A stretch of 64,000 nt of DNA from Pyrrhoderma lamaoense (Eukaryota; Basidiomycota; Agaricomycetes; Hymenochaetales; Hymenochaetaceae), in the NCBI GenBank assembly GCA_002794735.1, contig NBAZ01000004.1, forward strand, positions 1,798,001-1,862,000. The letters are read 5' to 3'. This document shows, in pieces, positions 24,239-36,734 of the stretch. The stretch's first letter is position 1; each line of letters starts with the position of its first letter. The notes beneath the pieces are model-generated. The model did not search any database and was not told the DNA's origin. It was given only the letters and a program-made list of their open reading frames with translations. The position numbers and the translations under genes were made by a program.

Positions 24239-26635
24239 ATGAAGCCATCTGCACTATCTGTTGTTCTGGCATGCACCTTGTGCTCGGCTGCACTTCGTAT
24301 TCCCGTTCAGCAAAAGAAAGAATCAGCAAGGAGATTCGGACGTAGAACCTTCGGAAAACCTTTTAGCAAGTCCGTACTAGCTGTAAGCAGCGGAAGCAGT
24401 AGTGATGATGATGACATCGACCTTAGGTGTGTTTATGTATAATCTTGTGAACTCGCAATCGTATACTAATCACTTCTGGGCAGTACCGTGGACGACTTAC
24501 TTTACATGGCCAATGTAAGTAATTACTTCAGAATCCACTCCTTGTTCTACTCCATGCTTACCAACAACTGAAAAGATCACACTCGGTGGAACTGGTTCGT
24601 CTTACTCTTGACACTACACTTGACCCTGCTGACTTGTGAATTTGTTGACTAGAATATGTTGTGCAGCTTGACACTGGCTCATCAGACGTCTGGATAAAGG
24701 GGGATTCGTTTCCATTGAACAATGTGACTTCCACTGTGAGTTTCACCATAGCATGCTGTTTCTAAATACGAAGCTGATGAAAATCTCCATAGACAACACA
24801 ATACAATCTCACAGTAAGATCTAGGCCTTTAATTAATGATTCAAGATAAGTACTTATATCACCACTGATAGTATGGCATTGGGTGGGCATTCGGTAATAT
24901 CAGTACAGCCGAGGCCGAATTTTCTGGGTAGGGACAAGTATTCCAATTTCAACATCAAAGTATAACTATTTTCTCTAGGATCACCATTCCAAAACAAGCA
25001 TTCCTTGATACGTCCTCATCCACGAATCCCGCATTATCATATGGTGCCCAAGGAGTTCTTGGTCTTGGTTTTACTTCTCTGTCAAACATTGACAGTGCGG
25101 TTAATTCATCAGGTGGTGATTGGGGTCGTAGTCTGCTTTATAACGCTTTCCTTGATAATCCGGATGAAAAAAATTACATCACCTTTGCTCTGCAACGAAG
25201 CACACAAGTAAGTGGTGACGTTGAAGGCGTCTTTACTGTTGGTAAGCAGCTACCACTCAGGTAGTATTGCGGGAACTAACCGTTATCTTTAGGCGAAATT
25301 GACTCAAACTATACGGATATCGAGGATGCAAGCGAAATCTCAACGTGGCCCGTCAGTTCCCCAAGTAGATGGAATGTTCTCCTCCAAGCATTCATGGTGG
25401 GATCAAATACATATGATGTAACGACTAATGTACCGGACGCGCCCTCTAATAATGCAGTAGTTTTGTTGGATAGTGGGACATCATATTCGTAAGTTCTTTC
25501 TTCTTTCTGCTCTTAATCGTCTTCGCTTACGTAACTATAGATACTGTACAGTAGATGCTGCCGAGTCTATTTATGGCAGTATAGATGGTGCTTCGTTTGA
25601 CTCTTCTTCAGGATTATGGACGGTGCCCTGTGATGCTGAAGTAGATATGGCCTTACAGTTTGGGTAAGCTTGGATTTTGATAGTACTTAATAAAGTGTTT
25701 AATTCTCTATTTCTTTATTTCTTGGGTAGGAGCGACGTTTTCCCATTACATCCTCTTGATATCGTTGTCTCCTCATCGGCAGACTCAAGTGATCTAAGCA
25801 GTTGTATCGGTGCATTCATCCCTTCCAGCGTCTCAATTGGAGGAAATCAATTGTATGTGATTTACTTGAGTATAAACTTCCGTCATGTACCTAAAAGACC
25901 ATCAGCGACTGGATCCTAGGTGACAATGTCCTGCGTTCAGTGTACACTATGTATGATTTTGGTGATTTCGATTCTGATGGGAATATGGGGGACCCCTATG
26001 TCAAGTTACTTTCTCTTACTGACCCTAATGATGCATCTGCGGAGTTTGTTGCTGAACGAGGTGGAACGGCCCGAACAAATATAACATATTCTCCAGTCAA
26101 TGTTTCATCAGGTGGTACAAGCAATGTCTCGGTTTCAAGCTCTACAGCTGAAAAACTGAGCAAACTGGTTGACTACATCCCAGCTGTACTGGCTATTCTC
26201 GGACTCAACGCTCTTGCCCTTTTGCTTGTTTCAATAGTCGGTATCTCATATATGTGTAGACGAAGCCGACGCAAGAGCAACAAAAAGGAGCGTGCAGCAC
26301 TGGCTCTTAATAACCGAACCCCAACCCCTTATCCAGGTTCAATCAACGATGCGAGTGGTTCACAAAGTGGTCACCAATATGAACGGGTTGCTGTCAATGC
26401 ACCTGCTGGTGAGATCGAGCCGGAAGATATTCCATTCACACCTCCTGAACCAGCATTCCATGGATATGAAAATGATAGCCTTGCACCTCTGGGAGCTCGA
26501 CCCCGCTCCAACTTTGGAGGCATCGGTATCCCACGAGACTATCGTGTTAGCGCTGCTGGCTCGGATGTCACAGCCTTTGTACCACCCTCACCCGGGTTCA
26601 AGAAAGACTTCGACAGACCCAAGTCTATCGCTTAG
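24239..26635 (+). CDS. Pepsin-like aspartyl protease with TM segment and cytoplasmic tail
   Basis: A1-family protease of the secretory route or cell surface. It starts with a signal peptide (MKPSALSVVLACTLCSAAL), then a short pro-region with Ser/Asp repeats. The first catalytic motif is VQLDTGSSDVW, the second VVLLDSGTSYS, followed by WILGDNVLRSVYTMYDF. Exons join cleanly, e.g. 24239-24426, one ending NNVTSTTQYNLT, and one starting at 24872 with YGIGWAFGNIS. After the protease domain and a Ser/Thr linker comes one membrane helix (AVLAILGLNALALLLVSIVGISY), a CRRSRRKSNKK stop-transfer block, and about 120 residues of Pro-rich tail. The tail with TPTPYPGS and FTPPEPAF suggests cytosolic contacts, an inference. 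A different type from the two proteases at 43.8-48 kb. Confidence 0.92.
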
Positions 26636-27081
26636 ATTCTGTTTGTAGTCCTGATACGATCTCGTTATCACTCCCCTGCATGTGTTGCCCGCTTTTTTCA
26701 CTATGTCTTGTTTCGTCTCTCTGTTAATGGACTATTGTTATGGAATCTATACTATCTCCTGCACCTCTGCTTTCTTATATCGTCTATATTCGCATGCTTT
26801 TCCCATCCCTGACTCTCTGTTACCTGTACCTTCATTTGCGACCGTGTCACGCCCCTCAAAAATTTTAGCTGTTGCTGTGCATAACTTCACTTCACCTTCT
26901 CTTGGATATACTTTCTTTTTTTGATTTACTTTCTTTTCCTGTAGCTTGTATGTGACGTTTAGATACGTCCTTCTGGACAGTTGTTTGGGATCGGGTTAGT
27001 TTTGTCTCCTACACGGACTGTCATTCTTTTGCAATATTAGTGAACATCCTGCGCGTAATCTATGTTGGTATACTATATAAC
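26636..27081. other. Convergent 3' region
   Basis: 446 bases between two genes that end toward each other. T-rich; probably both 3' UTRs. No gene seen. Confidence 0.6.
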
Positions 27082-29085
27082 TTATACGTTTCTCCGGGAA
27101 TACATCTCATCGTCGATTGACCGTGAGACCTTGGATAAGTATTCATCAGAGCCTAAGACGCTGAGCTCTTCGTCAGGCTTTGCCATGTGTCTCCCCCAAA
27201 CCTTGTTTTTGTTTAAGTATTCGAAGCTTTGCATAACTAGGCTGTCATGCCACGAGTTGTGTTCCTTACTCCCGTGCTTTATAAGACCCCACATCTCGAC
27301 AATGGCCATAGCAAGTTCACGCTTATAGTAGCGGATATTACTGATTTTATGTTTTTCTTGCATAGAACTCGACTCCGATTTGATACCAACATAGTGCGCA
27401 GCACGGAAGAACTGACGCATAATTTTCTTATCTTTAGTCGCCAACGCTATACGAGCTAGATGCGCCCATGACATAGTGTAGAGAGCCCATGGTATCTTCT
27501 CTGGCGCCTTCTCGCAAGTAGCTCCGTTCGCAACCTTCCCAGTATCGGAGAAGTCCTCTATTCTGATACCAGTCGCTATATCGAAAATTTGGCATGCACT
27601 CTCCCAGTCCTTACACCTCCAACATACAGCAAGGGCGAGACCATACGTCTTCGGATGGATACCTGAGTTCTGATATCGGATGATATTTTCATTAGTGAGA
27701 GTCTTCAAGGCCTCGACAGCGCGTTTTGATTCGTCCAATGGACTGAGCGCAGCAAGTCCCGAAAGAGCAACAAGAACTTCATTTGTCTGATAGTGCGTCA
27801 TGCAGATGCCCTCCTTCTTATACTGCTCCTGCAACTGTTGTATAAAGTTCAGACAAAGACGGAATCTACCGGTTTTATTGCAAAACATCAGAATTTCGCT
27901 TGAAAGCACGTTATCCACTTTGACAATTTGAGGAAGTGCGTCTTTCCCAGGTTCGACGAGACCACAATATTTTCGGATAATCTCAAGAGCCAATTGATGA
28001 TCAGATTGTCGTCCTTGAGCGAGAAGGTTTATGACCTGGGCAAGGATGACAGAGTCTACTTTTAATGTACCTCTCTCCACATCTTTTTCGAGCCTTTTCC
28101 AGATTAACTTCGCATCGGATGCGTTTTGCTCGCCAACCCGGAGATCATTGGATTCATCGACGGATTTTCGAGCCTTAAGAGCATAGAAGAAGGCGGAGTA
28201 TACTCTAGCGTCTGGTGAACCAACCCCATTATCCTCCAGGCTATAGAAGACATCGAATAGTTTCTGGTACAATCCAGCATTCCCTAAAATCCGGATATAG
28301 AAGATGAGAGGATCATTGATACCCGTCCTGCTATCCCTCTCAAAGTTTTTATCAATCATTTCCTGTCTTCGGACTTTGTATTCAGCGAAAATACTATGAC
28401 TTCGCTCTAAGTTCACTGAGTTTTGTGCCCAGTCCTCAACCGTACTCATGCCTAAAAGTAAAGCAAGGTATGTATTTATTGTCGGCTTGATCCCACGTCT
28501 TTTCATCTATTTGTAGGATGATATTTTAGTCACCGGCAATGTGAAAAAAGCCTATATTGTAACATACATCAACGTAAAGTCGGTAAGCTTCCTTTCGTTT
28601 TTCTTGTTTCATAAGGCCATGAAGGACATTGTTAAAAACAATAGCATTCAAGGTTGTTATCTTCGCCTCTGACAGTAACGCACTAGCTCCATCGTAGTCA
28701 CCACGCTGCATCAATTCCTGTACGCGAGAGGATTGAACAGCGGGACGGAGGGCCTTTTCGTTACTTAAGGTGTTATTGTATTTATGTTTCGGGGGCGAAT
28801 GACGATGTGTCTTAGCGTGTGATGGAGTGTACGAGGTATCATTATTATTGCTTGATTTTTTATGCCACGTTCCAGATGCAGAGTTATTCTTGTGAGGACG
28901 CGATACGTCCTACTAGTCTTTGCAGTTGGAGGAAGAGACGGTACCTGGCTTCCAGAAGCAACATTATTCGCGGTATGAGCGAGACGGAGAGATTCCCGAA
29001 GTATAGGTATGTGCCTCGAGCATCGCTGTGTGACTGACAAAGATTTGAGCATGACAGAAGATGAGTGTATAATCCTGGCTTGCAT
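27082..29085 (-). CDS. PPR-like mitochondrial protein
   Basis: Probably an organellar RNA-handling protein. The N-terminus (MQARIIHSSSVMLKSLSV, Arg/Ser/Leu with few acids) looks like a mitochondrial targeting signal. A middle exon reads VQELMQRGDYDGASALLSEA and VFNNVLHGLMKQEKRKEAYR, and after a 54-base intron the last exon (27082-28506) starts MKRRGIKPTINTYLALLLGM. These are typical pentatricopeptide helix pairs with the VFNNVLHGLMK / MKRRGIKPTINTY pattern. More divergent helical repeats follow to the stop. The first segment joins the second either through a poor GTACCG intron (about 28941-28883) or by adding one base near 28900; I cannot tell which. Target RNA unknown. Confidence 0.78.
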
Positions 29086-29440
29086 GTAACATTTAAGTCA
29101 AGTTCGCAAGATGGTGCTGCCGATCTGCATGAAATCCAAATAAGGTTAGACCTTTTTTCAGTACAAAACTAAGCACAGAAAACTAGTATTGATCAATAAT
29201 ACAGACATATGATAAATATAATCAGATACTGAGTTATTTCACTGGATAAAGCAAGATGGGTTGCTTCATGACTTCTACTTAACCGTTGGTCATAACTTTT
29301 CGTAACTCGTGATTTAGAACGTCAATCTTAGAATAAGTAATCATAAATACATAAATAATGATACACCAATATATTGTAAACATATCCTAGATATTTCTAG
29401 TTCTAAGCTCATCTAGTTTGATCCTAGCCTCTAGAAAACA
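29086..29440. other. Intergenic
   Basis: 355 bases, AT-rich, between the PPR-like gene start and the AFG1 stop. Nothing seen. Confidence 0.6.
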
Positions 29441-31514
29441 CTAATATTCTCTCCCTGATGTCTCAGCCCATTCCTTGCTTCCCATCTGGACAAGTCTAGA
29501 ACAGCAACGTGCGAATGCGAAAATTTCTTCCTCGCCTGTAAACATAGAACTTGTACCAACGGTAGAATCCGAAATCCCCTAAGTAGCGTAATAAATAACT
29601 TGCTATACATAGTAAAGAGGAGATGATAAGAACTCACAAGGTCATCCATTACACTTCGCTGATGATCGGATACCGACTTATTACCTCCACTATTATCAGA
29701 GAAAACTTGAAATATTGGAACCTCCGATGAGATAAATAACTTAGTCTAGCGAGCCATAATAATCAGAATCGTCTACTTATGAGGCAAGGTCATGAGGGCC
29801 AAATTACCTTGCTTTCGTAACATGCTATACAATGTATTTGTCTTAGTCTATGTTGACAGTTATGAAGGCAAGAGCATTTACCATCAATAAACGTGATGAA
29901 CCTCCGTGCCTTATCCTTCTGACCAAGGTCCATCTTCGGCACATCCGTTACAAAAACAGTTCTAAATGTACGCGTCACTTCAATATAGTCCGCTGCACTT
30001 AACGGATGACCACAGAGTTCGTCGAATGTAAACTTAGCGACTGCGCCCTGGCCTTCTTCCCCTGGTCCACTCTCTGGTATGTGTAATGTTCGGCCCCAGA
30101 TCTTAAGGTGCCTATCGTAAGAAATTTTGGATGGCCCCCCTGCAAGTGCCACAAAAAGCTTGTTGATCTCCTCACGATTTTCATCCGTAAGAGGGTCAAA
30201 GTAGACATGGGAAAGTGCACGTGGTATTCGTCGATAATCTGAAGTAGAGTATATGAGGAAAAACGAGATATATTCAAAGGCAATCAAAGAACTGAACCTG
30301 TTCCGGAGTCAAGATTGATGACTTCAAATTTGGACTTCAGCAATTCGATACAGGGTATAAAACTAGAGCGTTGAATGCCATTCTTGTATAACTCATCTGG
30401 ATGTCGGCTGAAACAGGTGCGAGTAGACTCAGCTCGTGTCTGATCAAAACCCAATTTCACTCACTTTGAAGTCATGACAAAAACGACACCATAGTTGCGC
30501 ATTGTTTCTAACAGCCTTCGGAGAATCATAGCGTCGACAATGTCTGTAACCTAAAGGAAGGCTTACCCAGTTAGCTGACCTGAAACATGCACTCTTTTGT
30601 GGTCGTACCTGGAACTCGTCGAAGCAAACGATTGTAGCTTCTTTAGCCAATTCCCTTGCGACGGGCTCTATCGGATCACCTCCTTCAAGCCCAAGCGCTA
30701 TTTTTGTCCGATGCACACGTTTGTGTACGTCAACCATGAAAGCATGGAAATGGACGCGCCGCCGACGGTGGGCATGTCTTGGTGGAATAGTATCATAAAA
30801 GAGATCCATCAGCATTGATTTACCAGTCCCGACATCACCATACAGGTACAGTCCATGAGGGACGTCGGAACTGTCATCAGAGCTTTGATTTTCGGAGGAA
30901 GTAGACGCCGTGGATCTTGAAAAGAGACGAGAAATCTGGAAGGTTTAAGAACCATTTAAAGTATGGGGTATTGAATATAAGTGGCTTACTAGGGATAAAG
31001 AAGTTTGCCGAGGTTCAGAAATGGGCATCTGTTCGTAGTTGACTAGTTTGTCATGCAAACCTTGTAGCTTGTCAATAATTTGCTCCTGGTATTTATCTGG
31101 TCTGAGAGAACCATTTTGGACCAGTTCTCTGTACCGAGATCGTGGAGTTGGATAAGCTATAAAGAAGAGTGGGCTATAGTGTGAATATATAGGTGTTTTC
31201 AACAAAGACGGAACAAATGTACCTTGCTCGTAATAGCTACTCGTTTCAGATTCCGTTCTCCTGGACCCGTGAACCACTGCGTTGGCAGCATCAGCGAAGG
31301 AACTACCAGCATCTGACTGTGCAGAAGAGGACTCAGTAGAGTACTTCCGACGTACATCATACTGTACAGTGTACCAATATCTTGAAGCAGCAGGAGTAGA
31401 GTCGGAACCAGGCCGGATACATTGAGATCGCGGTCTCGACTTCGTAGCTTGAAGTCTAATTGTTTGCTGAGTCCGTTGTAAGTTTAATAACCGCGAGGGT
31501 GTTCGTGAGGCCAT
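29441..31514 (-). CDS. AFG1: AFG1-like mitochondrial ATPase
   Basis: AFG1/LACE1 family AAA-type ATPase of the mitochondrial inner membrane, linked in other species to quality control of respiratory-chain subunits. The N-terminus is Arg/Ser/Gln-rich ([20 protein letters not shown]), as for a mitochondrial presequence. Motifs in order: [40 protein letters not shown] (Walker A), [26 protein letters not shown] (Walker B), [90 protein letters not shown] and [20 protein letters not shown]. The last exon runs in a different frame from the longest open frame there and ends at TAG 29441-29443. All junctions are in phase; no break. Confidence 0.94.
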
Positions 31515-32043
31515 TCTACTTGTATACGAATGAGGCGCACCAAAACGTGAGTTTTTGAATGTCCACGGCCAGACTCAGACTCAGATGCATGTGTAAATCC
31601 GAGTAATACCCACCTGAATCACCGGCAAATCAGTTGCTCCGATCAAGTCCAAAGTATCCTAAGCTTCTATTGGACATTATAGGCACTGAAAGGTCAATCA
31701 TTGGGTGGAAGAGATTTTGTACTTTCATGCAGGCCTGTTTCATTCTTACAGAACTCAAGCAACCATGTATATTATTATATGTGTATCCAGCAAACTTTGA
31801 CAGAATATTCATGCACCTATTCTTGAACTTATACAATTGATAACACATGTACTTGTGACCCACTTACTGTTCTATTCTAAGACAGACATGATTAGTCAGC
31901 AACGTTCGCTAAATTAACATGACATCCGCTTTCAAATTAAGCCATCCATCCTTTAATACCACCTTTCAACCTCTGAATTACCTTTAGATAATTCCAGGAA
32001 ATTCGTACATATTATATTTGTTTCCTTTGAAGAATTTCGGTCG
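31515..32043. promoter_or_regulatory. Divergent promoter, AFG1 and RNF220-like
   Basis: 529 bases between divergent starts; AT-rich. No distinct element recognised. Confidence 0.5.
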
Positions 32044-33610
32044 ATGAGCCGTTCAATAAAGTGCGTTAACTTCTACTGGCTTCACTTATTTGTTCTAACT
32101 TTGGGTGGTGAACCACAGGGTCGTACCACATACTTCCACATCTCTTAAACGTCCAGCAGACGACGGTGATGAGTCCTCAAGTCTCTCACCACCACCCGAG
32201 GAACCCCTGAGAAAGAAATGTGAATCTAATATAAACCTGGGCGAGATAATTCGATCTAAAACTTCTTTATGTTACAGCAAAGAAAGCCCAGCATGTAGTA
32301 TGCACAATTTGTGATGAGGTGATATCAGTTCGACTCTTAGGAAAGCATATAGATCTAGAGTTGGAACGAATAGACGGAATACTGAGAAATGTTAGCCCTT
32401 CACCATCCTACTTTGGCTATCCTGAGGCGGGGTACGTGCTATCTTCTAGATGCTTATACTTCTATTGTCTTATATGTTCTCCTTTTTCTTTGAATGAATT
32501 ACACTTAGGCCAAGTAATCCCAAACGAAGTGCTGCACTTAAGGCTCGACAAGCGCTTAACCCAGCTAGTGACCCCAGTGCGGAACGAACGAGGAAGGTTT
32601 TACAAGAGCTTGATCGGAGTAGAAAGGAGCGCATCGCTGTGTACAAAGAACTCATTGCATTGAACGAATCCTCGGACTCAAAACCAAATCGGGAATCGAG
32701 CTACGACCCCACATGTCCTGTGTGTCTCCAGCCTATACATGGGGAATCAGACATGGTTGATGCCCACATCGATTCTTGTATAGCACATGCTAATCGGAAA
32801 CAAGAAGAAGAGGATAGAAGAAGACATGAAATAATGTCCAGGAACGAGGATCCGTGGACAGAAATCATTGTTGACGGGGAAGTTCGCGTACATGTAAACA
32901 ATCCAGCTAATCTACGTAACTTGGGTGTACATGTACGAGATGTAACCCAGGTCGATATAGAAGAAGACGTGGATGTAGATGGGGACAGTGAAGATGAATA
33001 TGGCATCGCCCAATTTACTGAAGAGGATGTTATCAACCCCTTGCTGTCTTCAAGAGTTATTACTCACGATGGTGATGGCGGAGATGATGATACGAGTATT
33101 AATATTGATGCTATCGATGATGATGATGATGGAGATGGGAGAACATTAAGGGACTTAGTAGCGGAAGGGAAGGTTGTCACGCGCAAGACAATAAGATCGA
33201 CTAATCTGGATGGAATTCGGACAGAAGTTGAAAAGGTCCTGGGTGTCAGCGAAGCAGACCGGATGAACCAAGCTATTCTTGATGCACGAGATAGCGGAGA
33301 TAAAAACAGGCTTATTATTGCACTGGAAAACAAAGTAAAGCAGCTTGTACGTTATATTTTCTTTCTCAGTGGCATAGAAGCATTTGTAATTCTAAGACTT
33401 GTAAATACACAGGAATCAACGCGTGTCTCCTCATCAACATCCTCTATCTGCCGGATCTGTCTAGACCCATATGATGAACCAACAGTGTCAATTGGATGTT
33501 GGCACACTTGCTGTGGCGAATGTTGGTTGCGTTGCCTAGGATCTACAAAGCTTTGTCCTATCTGCAAGCGTATCACTTCCGCGGCGGATCTACGCCGTAT
33601 TTACATATAG
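32044..33610 (+). CDS. RNF220-like RING E3 ubiquitin ligase
   Basis: A ubiquitin ligase whose C-terminal RING closely matches animal RNF220: CRICLDPYDEPTVSIGCWHT, then CGECWLRCLGSTKLCPICK, then ITSAADLRRIYI at the end. Exon 1 is only 17 bases (32044-32060, MSRSIK); exon 2 starts at 32119 with VVPHTSTSLKRPADDG and ends at about 32219; a later exon gives AQHVVCTICDEVISVRLLGK, and another gives CPVCLQPIHGESDMVDAHID (a zinc-finger-like CxxC...HxxxC). A long acidic Asp-rich region lies before the RING. A 66-base intron at 33347-33412 has good GTACGT and ACACAG sites and keeps the frame, so reading through it is possible but less likely. An upstream ATG at 32105 is an alternative start. Substrates unknown in fungi. 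Confidence 0.88.
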
Positions 33611-34265
33611 ATTTTTTTGCACTCCATTTCTTCTTCGACATGACTTTTATGTTGTACTCCTTAATACTCCGTTCTCTCAGTTATGGAGATCTTTTCTTCC
33701 AGTTACCCTAATAATTTACCCATTTCTGTATTTTTAACGATCTCCTCCCGATTTCTCTTAATATTCACTTTCACTCATGCACGGTTTTCATGGCCACACT
33801 GATATATTACTAGAACGAAAAATGGATAAACATCAACATTGGCATCCACAATTATGTAGCTCATGATAGATAAAATTGAATGTACAATGGACTGCACTCA
33901 TATCTGGCCTTGTTCTTCGTCATTTATAAGCAACCAATTAAAACCAGAATCAAGCTAGACGGCTTTGTTGCTGCAAACCCCTTTCCAGAAGGAAGTAGGT
34001 TAATCTGGTACCAAAAGGTACATCCACGAGAATTTGAATCATTGTACAGAGGGAGGAGAATAGGGAGGAGATAAAAAGGGGTATACTCACAGTAGGAGAC
34101 AACCAATTACGGAAGGTCACTCAAAGCGGCACAACGAAGTCGGATAGATAGTGAAATTAGATGAATCAATTAATCAACTCCGAAAGCTGATGATATATGT
34201 ACAGATATGTCGTTGTAGTGGTAGTGATAGTGGTAGACACAAAGAGAAACAAACGTGTGCTTTAT
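33611..34265. other. Convergent 3' region
   Basis: 655 bases between the ends of the RNF220-like gene and TOM7. AT-rich; short frames such as 33880-34074 lack any recognisable feature. Confidence 0.6.
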
Positions 34266-34616
34266 TCAGGCTAATGGACTCAGTAGCCTATATCAAGGTC
34301 AGAACAATGACGACCCGTTAAGAGAGGAGTCAACGTACTTAATAAGAGATGGCTGAGGCGAGCTCTGAGTGTAGCCGAGATAGATTATGAATGGAATCCA
34401 CCCATATTGAAGCACAGTCTGTGAAATTGTAGAGATCAAGATTCAAAAACTTTTTTACAGAGCCAAACATGACGTACGTGACCAACGTCGATGGTCTTTG
34501 CAAGGCGCTCCTGAATTATTTATAATAAGCTGTTAGTTTACTGTTTTCAGTTATTATGAGACCACACGTACCTTAGTTTCTTCCGATGGAGTGAGGTACT
34601 GTGAGAGGGAGGGCAT
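34266..34616 (-). CDS. TOM7: TOM7, mitochondrial outer-membrane translocase small subunit
   Basis: Small subunit that modulates assembly of the TOM complex. The coding sequence is spread over four tiny exons: 34616-34572, 34510-34478, 34418-34339 and 34287-34266. Together they give 59 residues, start MPSLSQYLTPSEETK, then ERLAKTIDVGH, then TVLQYGWIPFIIYLGYTQSS, PQPSLIK and LLSPLA. The pattern R-x-A-K-x-hydrophobic, the GWIPFIIYLGYT membrane segment and PQPSLIKLLSPLA are diagnostic of Tom7. All three introns are 51-61 bases with GTACGT donors; phases and the 180-base total fit exactly. Starts of TOM7 and eIF3f are 170 bases apart and divergent. Confidence 0.96.
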
Positions 34617-34786
34617 GATGGACGTTGGGCTTGAAGTGACAGCTGGGGACCGTAAAAAGAAGTAATGAGAGAAGCTAGGTACTAAAATAGGAAAGGAAAG
34701 TTTTGTCGATGATCGACAAGCGGATTGTAAGTCGAAAGCCAGATTCAGTTGTATTGACTACCCACTGCATAGACACCAAAACTAAA
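34617..34786. promoter_or_regulatory. Compact bidirectional promoter of TOM7 and eIF3f
   Basis: Only 170 bases separate the two start codons, so upstream elements must be shared. An ATG at 34703 in frame with eIF3f would add 28 residues, but the inner ATG at 34787 has a better context (AAAATGCC) and gives a normal N-terminus. Confidence 0.6.
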
Positions 34787-36048
34787 ATGCCGCTTGGCCC
34801 CTCTTCTTCGGCTTTAAGCCTTCAAAACGTCAATGCTGGGAGCATAACTGGTCCTATGTACTTATCTACCTTATCTTCTGATTTATCGAATAGAGTCGAA
34901 TCTAATTGCATCATAACACATTTATAGTCGCCCAGTACAAAATGTCACGATTCATCCAGTTGCTCTTTTCTCGATACTCGACCACTACTTAAGGCGAACC
35001 GATTCCCAAGAGCGAGTTATCGGAACCTTACTTGGAACTCGTACGGAGAGTGAGGTCGAGGTACACAATGCCTTCGCTGTGTTGCATTCAGAAACAAGTG
35101 AGCAAGTTGCTGTCGATATGGAATACCATCGTACTATGTATGAGCTTCATCATAAGGTTCGCCCTAAAGAAGTGATTGTTGGCTGGTAAGAATATAAGCT
35201 ACTCATCCTTTGAATTATACAATTAACTCAATATTCGGTCGTGACTGAATGTTTTGTATATATCGCTCCATATATGCAGGTACTCAACTGGCTCGAACCT
35301 CAACACCTACTCAGCCCTCATTCAAAATTTCTACTCTCAAGAGACAACGCCTCAACCTGCCATACATATTGCATTGAATACTGGTGCCGAAAATGGCGAA
35401 TCAGGCGTGAAAGCTTTTATAAGGTACTCTGCTCAACCCAACCTTGGAGGCGAAACGGAGCACTAACTGGCCGACTTTTATGTAATTGCTAGCTCACCTG
35501 TTGGGGTTTTCCCCAAACCAGAAAACTGCGTATTTGTCCCAGTCCCATGTGAGCTCCGTTACAGCACAGCTGAGCGTAGTGGACGTAAGTAATTTATCAC
35601 TTTTGTTTTTATGATCTTTGATGTTGACTGCCTATCAACAACTTTCAGTCGACCTTCTTACCAAATCCCTTTCCTCAACGTCACCATCTGTCATCAATAC
35701 TTCAAGTGAAATTGAGGTATTGGAGCGTTCAGTGGAAACAGTGATGGATATGTTAGATCGTGTCTTAACCTATGTTCGTTCCGTGATAGCAGGCGAAACC
35801 AAGGGTGACCCCGCTATTGGAAGATATCTTCTAGAAACCTTCGCAACAAGTACAGAGGGATTGGATAAAGGCAGCTTTGCCTCAAGCTTACAGGTATGTC
35901 TCTTATCGACGGATTTGTTGCAATTCGATAGACAGTATACTCATATTTTATACTTGTATAGGATACACTAATGGTTTCATACCTCGCCAATCTCGTCAGG
36001 GCGCAGGCAGAGGTCGCTTCTCGCTTACAGCTCGTTACCTCCTCGTAG
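34787..36048 (+). CDS. Translation initiation factor eIF3 subunit f
   Basis: MPN-domain subunit of eIF3, which organises the 40S pre-initiation complex. Exon 1 begins [16 protein letters not shown]. Exon 2 begins after a TATAG acceptor at about 34928 and carries [56 protein letters not shown] and PKEVIVGW. Next exons give [53 protein letters not shown] and LTKSLSS. The last exon gives [20 protein letters not shown] and stops at 36046-36048. The JAMM metal-binding residues are not present, as usual for the non-catalytic MPN protein eIF3f. Six exons in consistent phase, no frame break. Confidence 0.95.
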
Positions 36049-36734
36049 AACTTCACGCTTCTATGCACCAATATGCAAGTGAAAAATTCGAAATTTTTGT
36101 TATGTACATCGTTTTCTTGCTGTAGCTTCTGTATCCAAAAAGGACAGCATCGTGACGCTGTTGTCAGATTTTTTCTTTGGTTACATATTATTGTAGAGTG
36201 TACTTGCGATTGTGTTTTTCAACAAAGGATCAACGTGTCTTCTGGTTTCGCCTTAAAAGTTCTTTGAGTTGAAGTCTTGAATCGACTTCTGTCCATACCA
36301 TCTATTTTTAGATCACGATACCTTAAATCTAATATCTCAATTACCTAAATGGGTTATGTCCTAACAGAGGTATACACCTATTCTATAACGAACCCAGAAA
36401 CAGACAATCCGAAACGTAATTATACTCTTTCATATAGGAGACAAATTATACCGGTTCTGTCGAACTTTATAAGACACTGTCCTTATATGGCTAGCCCAAG
36501 AAAAAGAGACAATCCCGAGAATAACCTTATACATTATCAGTTCGAAGAATATATTGAATCTACTTGAGTCATAAATCTATACATTTCTGGTTTGATATAC
36601 TAGGAACATCCCCCTCGTTCTAAAAATGCATGGTTCTACAACATATAAGCAACGAAACTCTTGCTTTTTTATATACTCTACACTGCACAGTCCCCCGTAC
36701 TCCATCTCAAGGAAATCTATCCATATTCAAATCT
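36049..36734. other. Intergenic
   Basis: 686 bases of AT-rich DNA before the small secreted protein. The frame 36349-36567 has no recognisable domain or splice support. Confidence 0.6.

Noticed and set aside
24845..24900. Apparent frame break in the membrane-anchored aspartyl protease
   Set aside because: Resolved by using the acceptor at 24869-24871, which gives the normal YGIGWAFGNIS start in correct phase.
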